Shown here in pieces: positions 53,822 through 61,835 of a stretch of 64,000 bases of DNA. Numbering within the stretch: the first letter of the stretch is position 1; the number at the start of each line of letters is the position of its first letter. Below the pieces are notes generated by a model, which was not told the origin of the DNA, searched no databases, and saw nothing but the letters and a program-made list of their open reading frames with translations. The position numbers were made by a program, and so were the translations under genes. The DNA is from Pseudophaeobacter sp. EL27 (GTDB taxonomy: Bacteria > Pseudomonadota > Alphaproteobacteria > Rhodobacterales > Rhodobacteraceae), in the NCBI RefSeq assembly GCF_900313025.1, contig NZ_OMPQ01000010.1, forward strand, positions 46,684-110,683. Reading direction: 5' to 3'.

Positions 53822-54409
53822 ATGTTCACCGGTATCGTCACTGACATTGGAACCATTGCCCAGCTGGACCAGCAGGGAGATCTGCGCGCGCGGATTACGA
53901 CCAGTTATGACACCGCAGGCATTGACCTGGGGGCCTCTATTGCCTCGGATGGGGTCTGTCTTACAGTGATCGAGCTGGGTACCGATTGGTACGACGTGCA
54001 GATTTCTGCCGAAACTGTGTCAAAGACCAATGTCGCCGCCTGGGTGCTGGGCAAACGGGTCAATCTGGAGCGCGCCCTAAAAGTCGGCGATGAGCTTGGG
54101 GGCCATATCGTCTCGGGGCATGTGGATGGGATTGCCGAAGTGGTTGAGCTGCGCGACGAAGGCGACAGCACCCGTGTTACCCTGCGCGCGCCTCAGGCCT
54201 TGGCGCGCTTTATCGCCACCAAGGGATCGGTTGCCCTAAACGGGGTGTCCTTGACGGTGAACGATGTGCAGGGCCGCGATTTTGGCATCAACTTCATCCC
54301 GCATACCAAAGAGATGACAACCTGGGGGGATGTAAAGCTGGGCGATCAGGTGAACCTTGAGATCGACACCCTGGCGCGTTATGTGGCCCGGCTGCATGAG
54401 GCAGGCTGA
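53822..54409 (+). CDS. ribE: Riboflavin synthase alpha chain
   Basis: 195 residues: MFTGIVTDIGTI start, DGVCLTVIELG, EISAETVSKTN-type segment, GGHIVSGHVDGIAEV and SLTVNDVQGRDFGINFIPHTKEMTTWGDVKLGDQVNLEIDTLARYVARL, with the two lumazine-binding repeats (about 1-95 and 96-190). It makes riboflavin from two 6,7-dimethyl-8-ribityllumazine. The ATG follows taggagcgc. It stands alone, separated from ribD by the kps genes and from ribBX by the racemase gene. Confidence 0.96.
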   Translation: MFTGIVTDIGTIAQLDQQGDLRARITTSYDTAGIDLGASIASDGVCLTVIELGTDWYDVQISAETVSKTNVAAWVLGKRVNLERALKVGDELGGHIVSGHVDGIAEVVELRDEGDSTRVTLRAPQALARFIATKGSVALNGVSLTVNDVQGRDFGINFIPHTKEMTTWGDVKLGDQVNLEIDTLARYVARLHEAG

Positions 54410-54462
54410 TTTTCCACTCCTGCCAGTCTGCCGTGCCGCCGGGGTTGGCAGCCTCCTCTGAT

Positions 54463-54488
54463 ATCATCTTTCCAAAAATATTCCGGGG
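54463..54488 (-). repeat. 26-bp dispersed repeat, copy 2
   Basis: Exact inverted copy of 34693-34718. It lies between ribE and the racemase gene, next to a gaggccgcgaggccg stretch and a ggggc-agc-gcccct hairpin. The pattern of hairpin plus 26-mer matches the copy near soxD. Confidence 0.6.
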
Positions 54489-54533
54489 TGAGGCCGCGAG
54501 GCCGAGGGGCAGCGCCCCTCTTTTTACCGCCTC

Positions 54534-55586
54534 CTACCACATATCTCCAACGGTATAGCCCTGCGGAAAGGGATCGCTTGGATCCAGCGTGTAAGAGGCC
54601 AGGCCATAGATCCACCCCTGGCCTGACAGGCTAGGCACGATGGCCGGGTGGCCTCCTACTGTCGTGGTTTTTAAAATGCGTCCGGTAAATGTGGTGCCCA
54701 GAGGACCGGCATTGACATAGTCCTCGCCGATCCCAAGCTGACCGCGCGCGTGCAGAACCGCCATTTTGGCGCAGGTGCCGGTGCCACAGGGGGAGCGATC
54801 CAGAATGCCGCTGGCATCCTGTGGGCGCGCGGGATCAAAATCCCCGGTTGAAATGGTGATAGTACCGCGCCCATGGGTGCCCTCCGCCTGCGGCAGTGCC
54901 CAGAGATTGGTGATGGTGGGGCCGGTGATCTCCGGGTTTTTGGGGTGCGCCACGGGCAATTGCTCTGCTGTGGCATGGCGGATGGCTTCGCTGATGCGCA
55001 CAATTTCGCCGCCATTCTCGGCGCTGGGATCCAGGCCAATGGTCTCCCCGTTGATCAGCACAAAGAACATGCCGCCCCAGGCCACATCAACCTTGATGGT
55101 GCCAAGACCTGCAACCTCAACCGGGGCATCCAGATGCAGGGCAAAGGCGGGGACGTTTTCAAAGGACACGCGCGTCACCTTGCCGTCGCAGCAATCGGCC
55201 CGCACCTTGATCAGCCCAGCTGGCGCCTCCAGCGTCAGTTCCGTCACCGGCTCCACCATGCGCACAATGCCTGTTTCCAAAAGCACAGTCACCACACAGA
55301 TGGTGTTGGAGCCAGACATGGGCGGATATTCTGTCTGTTCAAAGATGATGAACCCCGCATCAGCCTCCGGATGGCAGGGGGGCACGATGGCATTGCCACA
55401 AAGGCCCGGATTGCCACGCGGCTCGCGCAGCATCTGCAGGCGGATATCATCATGATTTTGCGCCATATCCTGCATTTTCTCAAAGACAGAATTGCCCTTT
55501 AGCAGAGGCATGCCACCGGTGATGACACGGCCTGGTTCGCCCTCGGCATGGGCGTCAACGGCTTGCAGAATGCGGGATGCACGCAT
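54534..55586 (-). CDS. Proline racemase family protein (Ser-Cys type)
   Basis: 350 residues. RVITGGMPLLKG near the N terminus, PRGNPGLCGNAIVPP, the first catalytic site YPPMSGSNTI and the second DRSPCGTGTCAKMAVLHARGQL. In proline racemase and 4-hydroxyproline epimerase the first site has Cys (MxCGH); here it is Ser, giving a Ser/Cys pair. Such variants include trans-3-hydroxyproline dehydratases and epimerases, so the substrate is uncertain. It reads against the rib genes, in a gap where they are otherwise clustered, suggesting insertion. Confidence 0.85.
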   Translation of the reverse strand: MRASRILQAVDAHAEGEPGRVITGGMPLLKGNSVFEKMQDMAQNHDDIRLQMLREPRGNPGLCGNAIVPPCHPEADAGFIIFEQTEYPPMSGSNTICVVTVLLETGIVRMVEPVTELTLEAPAGLIKVRADCCDGKVTRVSFENVPAFALHLDAPVEVAGLGTIKVDVAWGGMFFVLINGETIGLDPSAENGGEIVRISEAIRHATAEQLPVAHPKNPEITGPTITNLWALPQAEGTHGRGTITISTGDFDPARPQDASGILDRSPCGTGTCAKMAVLHARGQLGIGEDYVNAGPLGTTFTGRILKTTTVGGHPAIVPSLSGQGWIYGLASYTLDPSDPFPQGYTVGDMW

Positions 55587-55768
55587 GGACTCTCTCCGGG
55601 TTTGTGAATATTGTATCCAATATCACCTTTCTGCCCGAAGCAAAACGCCGCGTCTAGCCTAAGCTGTGCCGCTGGTGGGGCTGGCCTTTGTCGCGAGGCT
55701 GGGCTATTTCGCCTATATACCCGCCGGGCGATGGGCCCTTGGGGCATCTGTACCGAAAGGCTATCAGC

Positions 55769-56890
55769 ATGAGCTTTGAAACACCGGGGCCGGTCGAGGC
55801 CCGTTTGCGCGCGGCGATCAGCCCAATCGAAGAGATCATCAATGAGGCCCGTGCGGGGCGGATGTTCATTCTGGTCGACCATGAGGATCGCGAAAACGAA
55901 GGCGATCTGGTCATTCCGGCGCAGAGCGCCGATGCGACTGCGATCAACTTCATGGCCACCCATGGGCGCGGCTTGATCTGCCTGACCCTGCCTGCGGAAC
56001 GTATCGAAGAACTTGGTCTGCCGATGATGGCGATGCACAACTCGTCGCGTCATGAGACCGCCTTTACCGTCTCGATCGAGGCGCGCGAAGGCGTGACCAC
56101 CGGCATTTCTGCCGCAGACCGCGCCCTGACCGTGGCGACCGCGATTGACCCCGAAAAAACCGCGGCTGATATCGCCACTCCGGGCCATGTCTTCCCGCTG
56201 CGCGCGCGGCGCGGTGGAGTGCTGGTGCGGGCCGGCCATACCGAGGCAGGCTGCGATGTGGCACGTCTGGCCGGGCATTATCCCTCTTCGGTGATCTGCG
56301 AGATCATGAATGAAGATGGCAGCATGGCGCGTCTGCCCGATCTGGTGGATTACGCTGAAAAACACGATCTCAAGATCGGCACCATTTCGGATCTGATCAC
56401 CTATCGTTCGCGCAATGACAATCTGGTGGTGGAAACCGACCGCAGCACAGTGACCTCCGAGTTTGGTGGTGAGTGGGATATGCGTATCTTTACCGACCAG
56501 ACCCATGGGGTTGAGCATGTGGTGCTGATCAAGGGCGATATTGCTTCGGGTGGCCCAGTGCTGACCCGCACCCATGCCCTGCATGAAGCCTCTGACATTC
56601 TGGGCCTTGGCCCCAAACCGGTCAAGGAACTGCCCCGCGCCATGGAGCTGATCGCCGAGGAAGGGCGCGGCGTTGTCTGCCTGTTCCGCGAACCGCGTCA
56701 TTCGCTCTATGCGCCCGAGGATGAAGGCCCGCGCACCATCAAGAACACCGGCCTTGGCGCGCAGATCCTGTCAAAACTGGGGGTCGAGGAACTGGAGCTA
56801 CTGACTGATTCCCCTTCTACCACCTATCTTGGCATTGACGCCTATGGGCTCTCCATTGTTGGCACCCGCCCCATTCTGAAGGAATCCTGA
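55769..56890 (+). CDS. ribB: 3,4-dihydroxy-2-butanone-4-phosphate synthase with degenerate GTP cyclohydrolase II domain (RibBX)
   Basis: 373 residues. The RibB half (about 18-215) is complete: [84 protein letters not shown]. The C-terminal part (about 225-373) is RibA-like but lacks the Cys trio that binds zinc (CLTGDVFGSxRCDCG): it reads [15 protein letters not shown]. This resembles the RibBX form of Alphaproteobacteria, with true GTP cyclohydrolase II encoded elsewhere. It is followed 1 bp later by ribH. Confidence 0.92.
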   Translation: MSFETPGPVEARLRAAISPIEEIINEARAGRMFILVDHEDRENEGDLVIPAQSADATAINFMATHGRGLICLTLPAERIEELGLPMMAMHNSSRHETAFTVSIEAREGVTTGISAADRALTVATAIDPEKTAADIATPGHVFPLRARRGGVLVRAGHTEAGCDVARLAGHYPSSVICEIMNEDGSMARLPDLVDYAEKHDLKIGTISDLITYRSRNDNLVVETDRSTVTSEFGGEWDMRIFTDQTHGVEHVVLIKGDIASGGPVLTRTHALHEASDILGLGPKPVKELPRAMELIAEEGRGVVCLFREPRHSLYAPEDEGPRTIKNTGLGAQILSKLGVEELELLTDSPSTTYLGIDAYGLSIVGTRPILKES

Positions 56891-56891
56891 T

Positions 56892-57443
56892 ATGGCCGGA
56901 CACGAACAGCACTACATCATGCCGCGCGCCGAATTCGACAAGCCGGTGAAACTCGCCATCGTGATGTCGCCCTATTACAAGGATATCGCCGACAACATGC
57001 TGGTCGGTGCCAAGGCCGAGATCGAGGCTGCTGGCGGTTCTTACGAGGTGGTTGAAGTGCCCGGCGCGCTGGAGATCCCGACGGCCATCGCCATTGCGGA
57101 TCGCAGCTCCAATTTTGACGGCTTTGTTGCGCTGGGCTGCGTCATTCGCGGCGAAACCACCCATTATGATACGGTCTGCAACGACAGCAGTCGCGCCATC
57201 CAATTGCTGGGTCTGCAGGGCCTGTGCATTGGCAATGGCATTCTGACCGTGGAAAACCGCAAACAGGCCGAAGTGCGTGCAGATCCTGCGGATCAGAACA
57301 AAGGGGGCGGCGCGGCGGCTGCGGCCTTGCATCTTATTGCGCTCACGCGTAAGTGGGGCGCCCAGACCAAGGGAGTCGGCTTCAAGGCGCCTTCCGAAGC
57401 CATTCAGCTGGCTGGCACAGAAAACGGACCCCGCACAGCATGA
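56892..57443 (+). CDS. ribH: 6,7-dimethyl-8-ribityllumazine synthase
   Basis: 183 residues. Lumazine synthase pattern: VAIVMSPYYKDIADNMLVGAKAEI, PGALEIPTAI, GCVIRGETTHYDTVCNDSSRAIQLL and GILTVENRKQAEVRADP. It condenses the butanone phosphate from RibB with the pyrimidine amine to form lumazine. The N terminus is extended by about 12 residues. Its stop overlaps the nusB ATG by 4 bp. Confidence 0.96.
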   Translation: MAGHEQHYIMPRAEFDKPVKLAIVMSPYYKDIADNMLVGAKAEIEAAGGSYEVVEVPGALEIPTAIAIADRSSNFDGFVALGCVIRGETTHYDTVCNDSSRAIQLLGLQGLCIGNGILTVENRKQAEVRADPADQNKGGGAAAAALHLIALTRKWGAQTKGVGFKAPSEAIQLAGTENGPRTA

Positions 57444-57922
57444 CCAATTCGGACAGCGCCCCTAAGGGCAATGGCAAAACCCAGATGAAATCTGCCGCCC
57501 GGCTTTATGCCGTGCAGGCGCTGTTTCAGATGGAGCACAGCGATCTGACCTTTGACAAGGTGAGTGCTGAATTTGAAAACCATCGCTTTGGCGCTGTTTA
57601 TGAAGATGGGGAAATGGCCGAGGGCGACACCGGCCTGTTTCGTAAGCTGTTGAAAGATGCGGTGAACTTTCAGGCTCCAATCGATCAGATGACCGACCGG
57701 GCGCTGGTGGCAAAATGGCCGATTGCCCGCATTGACCCGACGCTGCGGGCGCTGTTTCGGGCCGCTGGGGCTGAGTTCACTCAGTCCAGCACCCCGCCAA
57801 AGGTGGTGATCAACGAGTTTGTCGACATTGCCCGCGCCTTCTTTCCAGAGGGCAAAGAGGCAAAATTCGTCAATGCCGTGCTTGATCACATGGCGCGCGA
57901 GGCAAAGCCGGAAGCCTTCTGA
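57440..57922 (+). CDS. nusB: Transcription antitermination factor NusB
   Basis: 160 residues. NusB pattern: ARLYAVQALFQMEHSDLTFDKV, LLKDAVNFQAPIDQMTDRAL, WPIARIDPTLRALFRAAGAEF, PPKVVINEFVDIARAFFPEGKEAKFVNAVLDHMAR. It acts with NusE on rRNA antitermination. The ribH-nusB order is widespread in Alphaproteobacteria. The ATG overlaps the end of ribH. Confidence 0.96.
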   Translation: MTNSDSAPKGNGKTQMKSAARLYAVQALFQMEHSDLTFDKVSAEFENHRFGAVYEDGEMAEGDTGLFRKLLKDAVNFQAPIDQMTDRALVAKWPIARIDPTLRALFRAAGAEFTQSSTPPKVVINEFVDIARAFFPEGKEAKFVNAVLDHMAREAKPEAF

Positions 57923-57960
57923 TCCAGAACCTTTTGGGACTGATCTGATTCGACATTTAT

Positions 57961-57989
57961 AAAAGCGCGCCCTTGAGGTGCGCTTTTTG
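57961..57989 (+). terminator. Intrinsic terminator of the ribBX-ribH-nusB operon
   Basis: Arms aaaagcgc and gcgctttt with an 11-nt loop, followed by tttgttt. It starts 38 bp after the nusB stop. Confidence 0.85.
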
Positions 57990-58122
57990 TTTGAGCCCTT
58001 CCCGGTGGGCTTACCCCAGGGTGCGACATTATTTCTGTGCCAGCGATAGCATTTGACGCCAGTATGGCTGGACCCTGCGGCGCGGAGTGCTAGTCTTTGC
58101 CTGTAACAGAGATGAGGTCGTC

Positions 58123-58452
58123 ATGCCCAAGCTGGTAAAACTCTACATCAAGAATGTTATCATTGGTTTCTGCATCGCCGCTGGTTTTGTTGCCATGCTG
58201 CTGTGGTTCAATGTGATGAACCTTTGGGGGCTGATCAGCCAGTCCAGTGATGGCCTGCTGGCGGTGTTCTTGCTCTGGTTCATGAATGGCATCGTCTTTG
58301 CCGGGGTGCAATTTGCCTGGGTGATCATGTCGATGGCCCAAAAGGACGATGGCCCCCGCGGCGGAACACCGGTTGCCCATCGTTTTGAACCCGCACCTGT
58401 GCGGGCCGAGGCTGTTTCCGGGCAAAAGCGCCAACTGAGCAAACGCCGCTAA
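58123..58452 (+). CDS. Hypothetical small membrane protein
   Basis: 109 residues with two hydrophobic segments (about residues 11-33 and 48-72, VIIGFCIAAGFVAMLLWFNV and AVFLLWFMNGIVFAGVQFAW) and a polar, Arg-rich C-terminal tail. No family recognised. The ATG at 58123 was chosen; the upstream 12 codons are less likely. Confidence 0.75.
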   Translation: MPKLVKLYIKNVIIGFCIAAGFVAMLLWFNVMNLWGLISQSSDGLLAVFLLWFMNGIVFAGVQFAWVIMSMAQKDDGPRGGTPVAHRFEPAPVRAEAVSGQKRQLSKRR

Positions 58453-58517
58453 GCCTGCACCATTAGCCAACCGCTGGCTGGTACAGCAGATTGCACTGAT
58501 GAGTGAGAGACAAAAAA

Positions 58518-58550
58518 CCGCGCGCTCTGGGCAGAGCTGCGCGGCTTTTT
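58518..58550 (+). terminator. Intrinsic terminator
   Basis: ccgcgcgctctg and cagagctgcgcgg form a long stem (one bulged T), followed by cttttta. It lies about 65 bp after the small membrane gene. Confidence 0.85.
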
Positions 58551-58559
58551 ATATCGAGC

Positions 58560-58800
58560 CCCGAGGGGGTGAAATGTGACGGGACCACCGCAGACGTGCG
58601 GTTTTGATTCCCGGGGACCTGTATGTACAGGTGGGCGCCAGGTAAACGGACCAGGGTCCGAACAGAGCCAGCTCCCGTGGAATTGCTTAAGGCCACTGGA
58701 ATGCTTCCGGTCACTGAAGGGGCAGAACCCGCCACGCCTTCTAGGTAGTGCCCTGACGCGGGCAAAGCAAGAGCTGCAAAGAGCAATCTGTTTTTCCAGG
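58560..58800 (+). ncRNA. Candidate structured RNA in a gene-free gap
   Basis: The 300 bp between the terminator at 58518 and mmcB hold no gene but many small hairpins in a row: accgca/tgcggt (58587-58602), acctgt/acaggt (58617-58632), cggac/gtccg (58647-58660), actggaa/ttccggt (58695-58711) and gccc/gggc (58750-58763). The first three are enclosed by acggga (58579) pairing with tcccgt (58673). A T-run at 58790-58795 may end the transcript. I could not match it to tmRNA, 6S, RNase P, SRP or a riboswitch. It may be a small RNA or the mmcB leader. Confidence 0.35.
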
Positions 58801-58865
58801 GCGCCCTGCGCCAGACAGTAGGCCCAGGGCTTGCCTTTTGTTCCCTAATTGTTCACGGTGATTTT

Positions 58866-59369
58866 ATGACATCCTTTCGCCGTTCCAATCCCGCGCCGCA
58901 AGGGCAGTTGCAACCAGGTCAGCGACTGGCCCGTGGGGTCTCGCGCCATCTGCACGCTCTTGGCTTTGCCTCCTTACAAGAGTTCGTGCCCACGCGCGGG
59001 CTGCGGGTGGATGTGCTGGGGCTGGGGCCCAAGGGGGAGCTCTGGGTGGTTGAATGCAAATCTAGCCGGGCGGATTTTCAGTCTGACAGGAAGTGGCAGG
59101 GGTATCTGGAATGGTGTGACCGCTATTTTTGGGCGGTGGACACGGAATTCCCCGTTGATCTGCTGCCTCAGGGCACTGGGCTGATCATAGCGGATGGCTA
59201 TGATGCTGAGGTGATCCGTATGGCCCCAGAAGAGAAGCTGGCAGCCCCCCGGCGCAGGAAACTGACCCAGAAATTTGCCAGGGATGCGGCGCGGCGCCTG
59301 CAGTCGCTCTGCGATCCGCGCCCGGGTCGGGGAGGTCAGCTTTTCACTGATCCCCCTATCCGGGGCTGA
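58866..59369 (+). CDS. mmcB: MmcB family DNA repair protein
   Basis: 167 residues. PGQRLARGVSRHLHALGFASLQEFVPTRGLRVDVLGLGPKGELWVVECKSSRADFQSDRKWQGYLEWCDRYFWAV shows the restriction-endonuclease-like core with the catalytic D...ECK set (D at about 59, ECKSS at about 70). In Caulobacter, MmcB works with ImuA/ImuB/DnaE2 in mitomycin C tolerance. Its gene stands alone here, so its partners must lie elsewhere. Confidence 0.9.
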   Translation: MTSFRRSNPAPQGQLQPGQRLARGVSRHLHALGFASLQEFVPTRGLRVDVLGLGPKGELWVVECKSSRADFQSDRKWQGYLEWCDRYFWAVDTEFPVDLLPQGTGLIIADGYDAEVIRMAPEEKLAAPRRRKLTQKFARDAARRLQSLCDPRPGRGGQLFTDPPIRG

Positions 59370-59388
59370 AGGCCGGAGCTAGGATTGT

Positions 59389-59577
59389 TTAACCCGAAAC
59401 AATACGGGCAGCCTGGGCTGCGGCGCGCAGCTCGTCGGCGATTTCTTCGGCCTCTTCAGGGTCAAAGTCCATCGGGATTTCGACGCCATCGGCTTCGATG
59501 AACAACCGGACCATGCCCTGATCGGTGGGTCCGATTTGGATGTTTGCTTCGATATCGCGTTCGGTATTGATACCCAT
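59389..59577 (-). CDS. DUF6324-type small acidic protein
   Basis: 62 residues, acidic: IQIGPTDQGMVRLFIEADGVEIPMDFDPEEAEEIADELRAAAQAARI. Such short Rhodobacterales proteins are assigned to DUF6324, with no known role. It is convergent with mmcB and divergent from the GNAT gene. Confidence 0.7.
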   Translation of the reverse strand: MGINTERDIEANIQIGPTDQGMVRLFIEADGVEIPMDFDPEEAEEIADELRAAAQAARIVSG

Positions 59578-59664
59578 TGTCTTCTCCTGCCGCAGGTCTA
59601 TTGCAGTCTTTGGTGCTAGCCTGCGGTGGCTTGAAAGGCAAGCTGCTCTGGGCTTTGATGAGGT

Positions 59665-60147
59665 ATGGCAGATGTAGCACTGCGTCGATTCGAACCTTCA
59701 GATTGTCAATGGCTGGTGGCGCGCCACCAGGATCTCTATGCCCGCGATGAGGGGTTTGATGACAGTTTTGGCCCTTTGGTGGCTGAGATTTTGCAAAAGT
59801 TTTGTGAAACTCACGATCCGCAGTGCGAACGGGGCTGGATTGCGCATCGTGGTGCGATACGGCTGGGGTCGATCTTTTGTGTGCGCCAGGGTGAAACTAC
59901 CGCAAAGCTGCGGCTGTTTCTGTTGACACCTGAGGCCCGTGGGCAGGGATTGGGCAAAGAACTGTTGCGCCAGTGCATGTCCTTTGCCCGCAGCTCTGGC
60001 TACCACGACATGCAGCTTTGGACCCATGAAAGCCATCATGCCGCCTGCGCGCTTTATGCGGCTTTTGGCTGGCAACTGGTCTCAAGCAAGCCGGTTCACT
60101 CCTTTGGGCAGGATTTGATCGAACAAAGCTGGAAAGTTGTGCTATAA
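59665..60147 (+). CDS. GNAT family N-acetyltransferase
   Basis: 160 residues. The acetyl-CoA site is LRLFLLTPEARGQGLGKELLRQCM (RGQGLG) with SHHAACALYAAFGWQLV after it, typical of GNAT proteins that resemble the MarR-linked acetyltransferase domain. The substrate is unknown. It ends 43 bp before tRNA-His. Confidence 0.88.
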   Translation: MADVALRRFEPSDCQWLVARHQDLYARDEGFDDSFGPLVAEILQKFCETHDPQCERGWIAHRGAIRLGSIFCVRQGETTAKLRLFLLTPEARGQGLGKELLRQCMSFARSSGYHDMQLWTHESHHAACALYAAFGWQLVSSKPVHSFGQDLIEQSWKVVL

Positions 60148-60190
60148 AGCTCTTGCGCTTCGGTTTTCTCTAGGCTAAATCGCCCGCAGT

Positions 60191-60267
60191 GCCGCCTTAG
60201 CTCAGTAGGTTAGAGCGCCTGATTGTGGATCAGGAGGTCCCCCGTTCGAGCCGGGGAGGTGGTACCA
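60191..60267 (+). tRNA. tRNA-His(GTG), integration site of a mobile element
   Basis: 77 nt including CCA: acceptor gccgcct/aggtggt, anticodon loop ttgtgga giving GTG, T-arm ccccgttcgagccgggg, discriminator A73. There is T rather than G in front of the acceptor stem, so it lacks the usual G-1, as is typical of Alphaproteobacteria. A tyrosine recombinase gene follows within 80 bp, pointing inward, so its 3' end is the likely attB-derived end of an island. Confidence 0.95.
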
Positions 60268-60300
60268 CAAAATCAATAACTTACAAGTTTTTCAAAATGG

Positions 60301-60344
60301 TGTCGGATTATTGTCGGATCAAGGTTTCGGTAATTTTGATCCGA
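60301..60344. other. Repeats between tRNA-His and integrase (possible Int arm sites)
   Basis: Direct repeats tgtcggat at 60301 and 60312 (11-bp spacing) and inverted arms tcggatcaa (60314-60322) / ttgatccga (60336-60344), just before the integrase stop. They may be recombinase arm-type sites, or an integrase terminator, next to the core site in tRNA-His. Inferred. Confidence 0.4.
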
Positions 60345-60345
60345 C

Positions 60346-61572
60346 CTAGCCAGAGTTCCTGAGTCGAACCACGTTATTCGCCCCATCTGACCGGGATCGA
60401 GAGTAGCGATCTGTGGTTTGCGATTGCACATGTTGAGCTGCATCGCGGAGCATATACGGATCCGCACCCAAGGCCTTGGCCTCAGTCACAGCACCAGCTC
60501 TCAAATCCATCATCCAGATCTCTTTAGGCACCTTTGCCTTCCCCCGTAAACGTGACCAGGCTTGTGTCCACCCGCTCTTGGTGAAGGGGAGGCCTCCGCT
60601 ACGGCGAGCAAGCAAAACTGGCCCAACGGCATTATCAGGACGTATAGCCAAGAGCCTTTTCCTAACTTCTGGAGCTGCTGTCAGGTCAAACTCGTATGGC
60701 TCAGGCAAAGAGTTCTGTGTCTTCGAGATGAGCTTGGTCATGGTGGTGAGATCTGGATCGAACATGTCCCAAGTCAAACCGTCCTGCCAACGCTTTCCGT
60801 TGCGAATGATCCCACCTTTGGTTTCGTCCGTCTTCAGCCATTGTCCGCGAACATCCACGGCGCGAAGTGCAAACTCGTATTGGATCATGATGCCTAGTGC
60901 GAAGTGAGTGGAACCCTCCAGGTCTGCTTGGTGGATAATCGAGTAAACTTGCTCACGTGTAGGCACCGTCTGTCTTGCTGGGCTGTTCTTCAGTTTCACC
61001 TCGGAAAGCACACTGGCCACTTCGGCTGCCGCTGGAGTTTTCAGGGCTTTGCCGTATCTGGCAACTCGGCGGAGGGTATTGAAGAAACGATGGATATAGG
61101 AAGTTGAACGCCCCTTTGTGACCATAGCCTGCTGAATGGTCTTGATGACCTCATAGGACATATCCGCGACCTTGGTGTGCCCAATGACTTCTTCCAGCTT
61201 GGCTAACTGCTCGTGATAGCCGACGCGAGTGTTGTCTTTGACTTCTTGAATAGGAGAAAAGTCGTCGGTCTTGTAGCGACCAATCAGGTACTTCCATGTT
61301 TCAGGATTTACCTTGGGCTGGTCCTGCTCATCGAACCACTTGAGCATTTCGCGGGTCAGCTCTCGGCACTTGAGGGCCCGGCCAGGCTGATGCTCATCGG
61401 TTGGCTTGCCAGGCGGTGGGAGTTTGACATTCGTGATCGCGTATCCCGCTTCTGAGTACTTCTTTGGGCACTTCCAGTGTGCATGCCTCCGTTCTTTGTT
61501 TTTGCCACCCCAGCTTATGCCTGGGGCATAGAGCGGGTCGGAACCGTCCCATAATCCTTCTTTAAAGTGCAT
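60346..61572 (-). CDS. Tyrosine recombinase (phage-type integrase)
   Basis: 408 residues. The core-binding part (about 110-190) precedes a catalytic domain with FALRAVDVRG (first catalytic Arg), MDLRAGAVTEAKALG (second Arg) and QHVQSQTTDRYSR (His and Tyr nucleophile). The usual His of HxLRH before the second Arg is not plainly present; that box reads WMMDLRAG. An excellent aaggaggt ribosome site lies 8 bp before the ATG. It catalyses integration at the adjacent tRNA-His. Confidence 0.92.
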   Translation of the reverse strand: MHFKEGLWDGSDPLYAPGISWGGKNKERRHAHWKCPKKYSEAGYAITNVKLPPPGKPTDEHQPGRALKCRELTREMLKWFDEQDQPKVNPETWKYLIGRYKTDDFSPIQEVKDNTRVGYHEQLAKLEEVIGHTKVADMSYEVIKTIQQAMVTKGRSTSYIHRFFNTLRRVARYGKALKTPAAAEVASVLSEVKLKNSPARQTVPTREQVYSIIHQADLEGSTHFALGIMIQYEFALRAVDVRGQWLKTDETKGGIIRNGKRWQDGLTWDMFDPDLTTMTKLISKTQNSLPEPYEFDLTAAPEVRKRLLAIRPDNAVGPVLLARRSGGLPFTKSGWTQAWSRLRGKAKVPKEIWMMDLRAGAVTEAKALGADPYMLRDAAQHVQSQTTDRYSRSRSDGANNVVRLRNSG

Positions 61573-61613
61573 CTAGGTTTACCTCCTTGAGGGGTTCAAG
61601 AGCACCACCACTG

Positions 61614-61835
61614 ATGACAACATTGTCGTTCAAGGGAACGCTCCCCTGGCTGCGGCAACCCGGGTGGGAACCATTCTTGGCAGAAGCCGGTGGCGAGGAG
61701 TTTGCAATCGAAGATCTCAGCAATAGCCAGCGCCGGGCGCTGGAGGCGGGCAGGGTGCCGCCCTCGATGGAGACTGATGGCGAGCCCAATGCAGCGGCGA
61801 AGTTTTGGCTCAAGAAATATGGATGTAAGCGATGA
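61614..61835 (+). CDS. Hypothetical small protein upstream of the DnaB-like gene
   Basis: About 73 residues from the ATG (TTG 61587 would add nine). Sequence: SFKGTLPWLRQPGWEPFLAEAGGEEFAIEDLSNSQRRAL. No family recognised. Its stop overlaps the helicase ATG by 4 bp, which supports it being a real translated gene. It could be a remnant of a larger phage protein. Confidence 0.5.
   Translation: MTTLSFKGTLPWLRQPGWEPFLAEAGGEEFAIEDLSNSQRRALEAGRVPPSMETDGEPNAAAKFWLKKYGCKR

Noticed and set aside
58560..58800. tmRNA, 6S RNA, RNase P RNA or riboswitch in the gap before mmcB
   Set aside because: No tag-peptide codons, no RNase P core, no SRP GGAAG-type motif, no 6S rod and no FMN, cobalamin or glycine motif could be seen. 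Kept only as an unnamed structured RNA.
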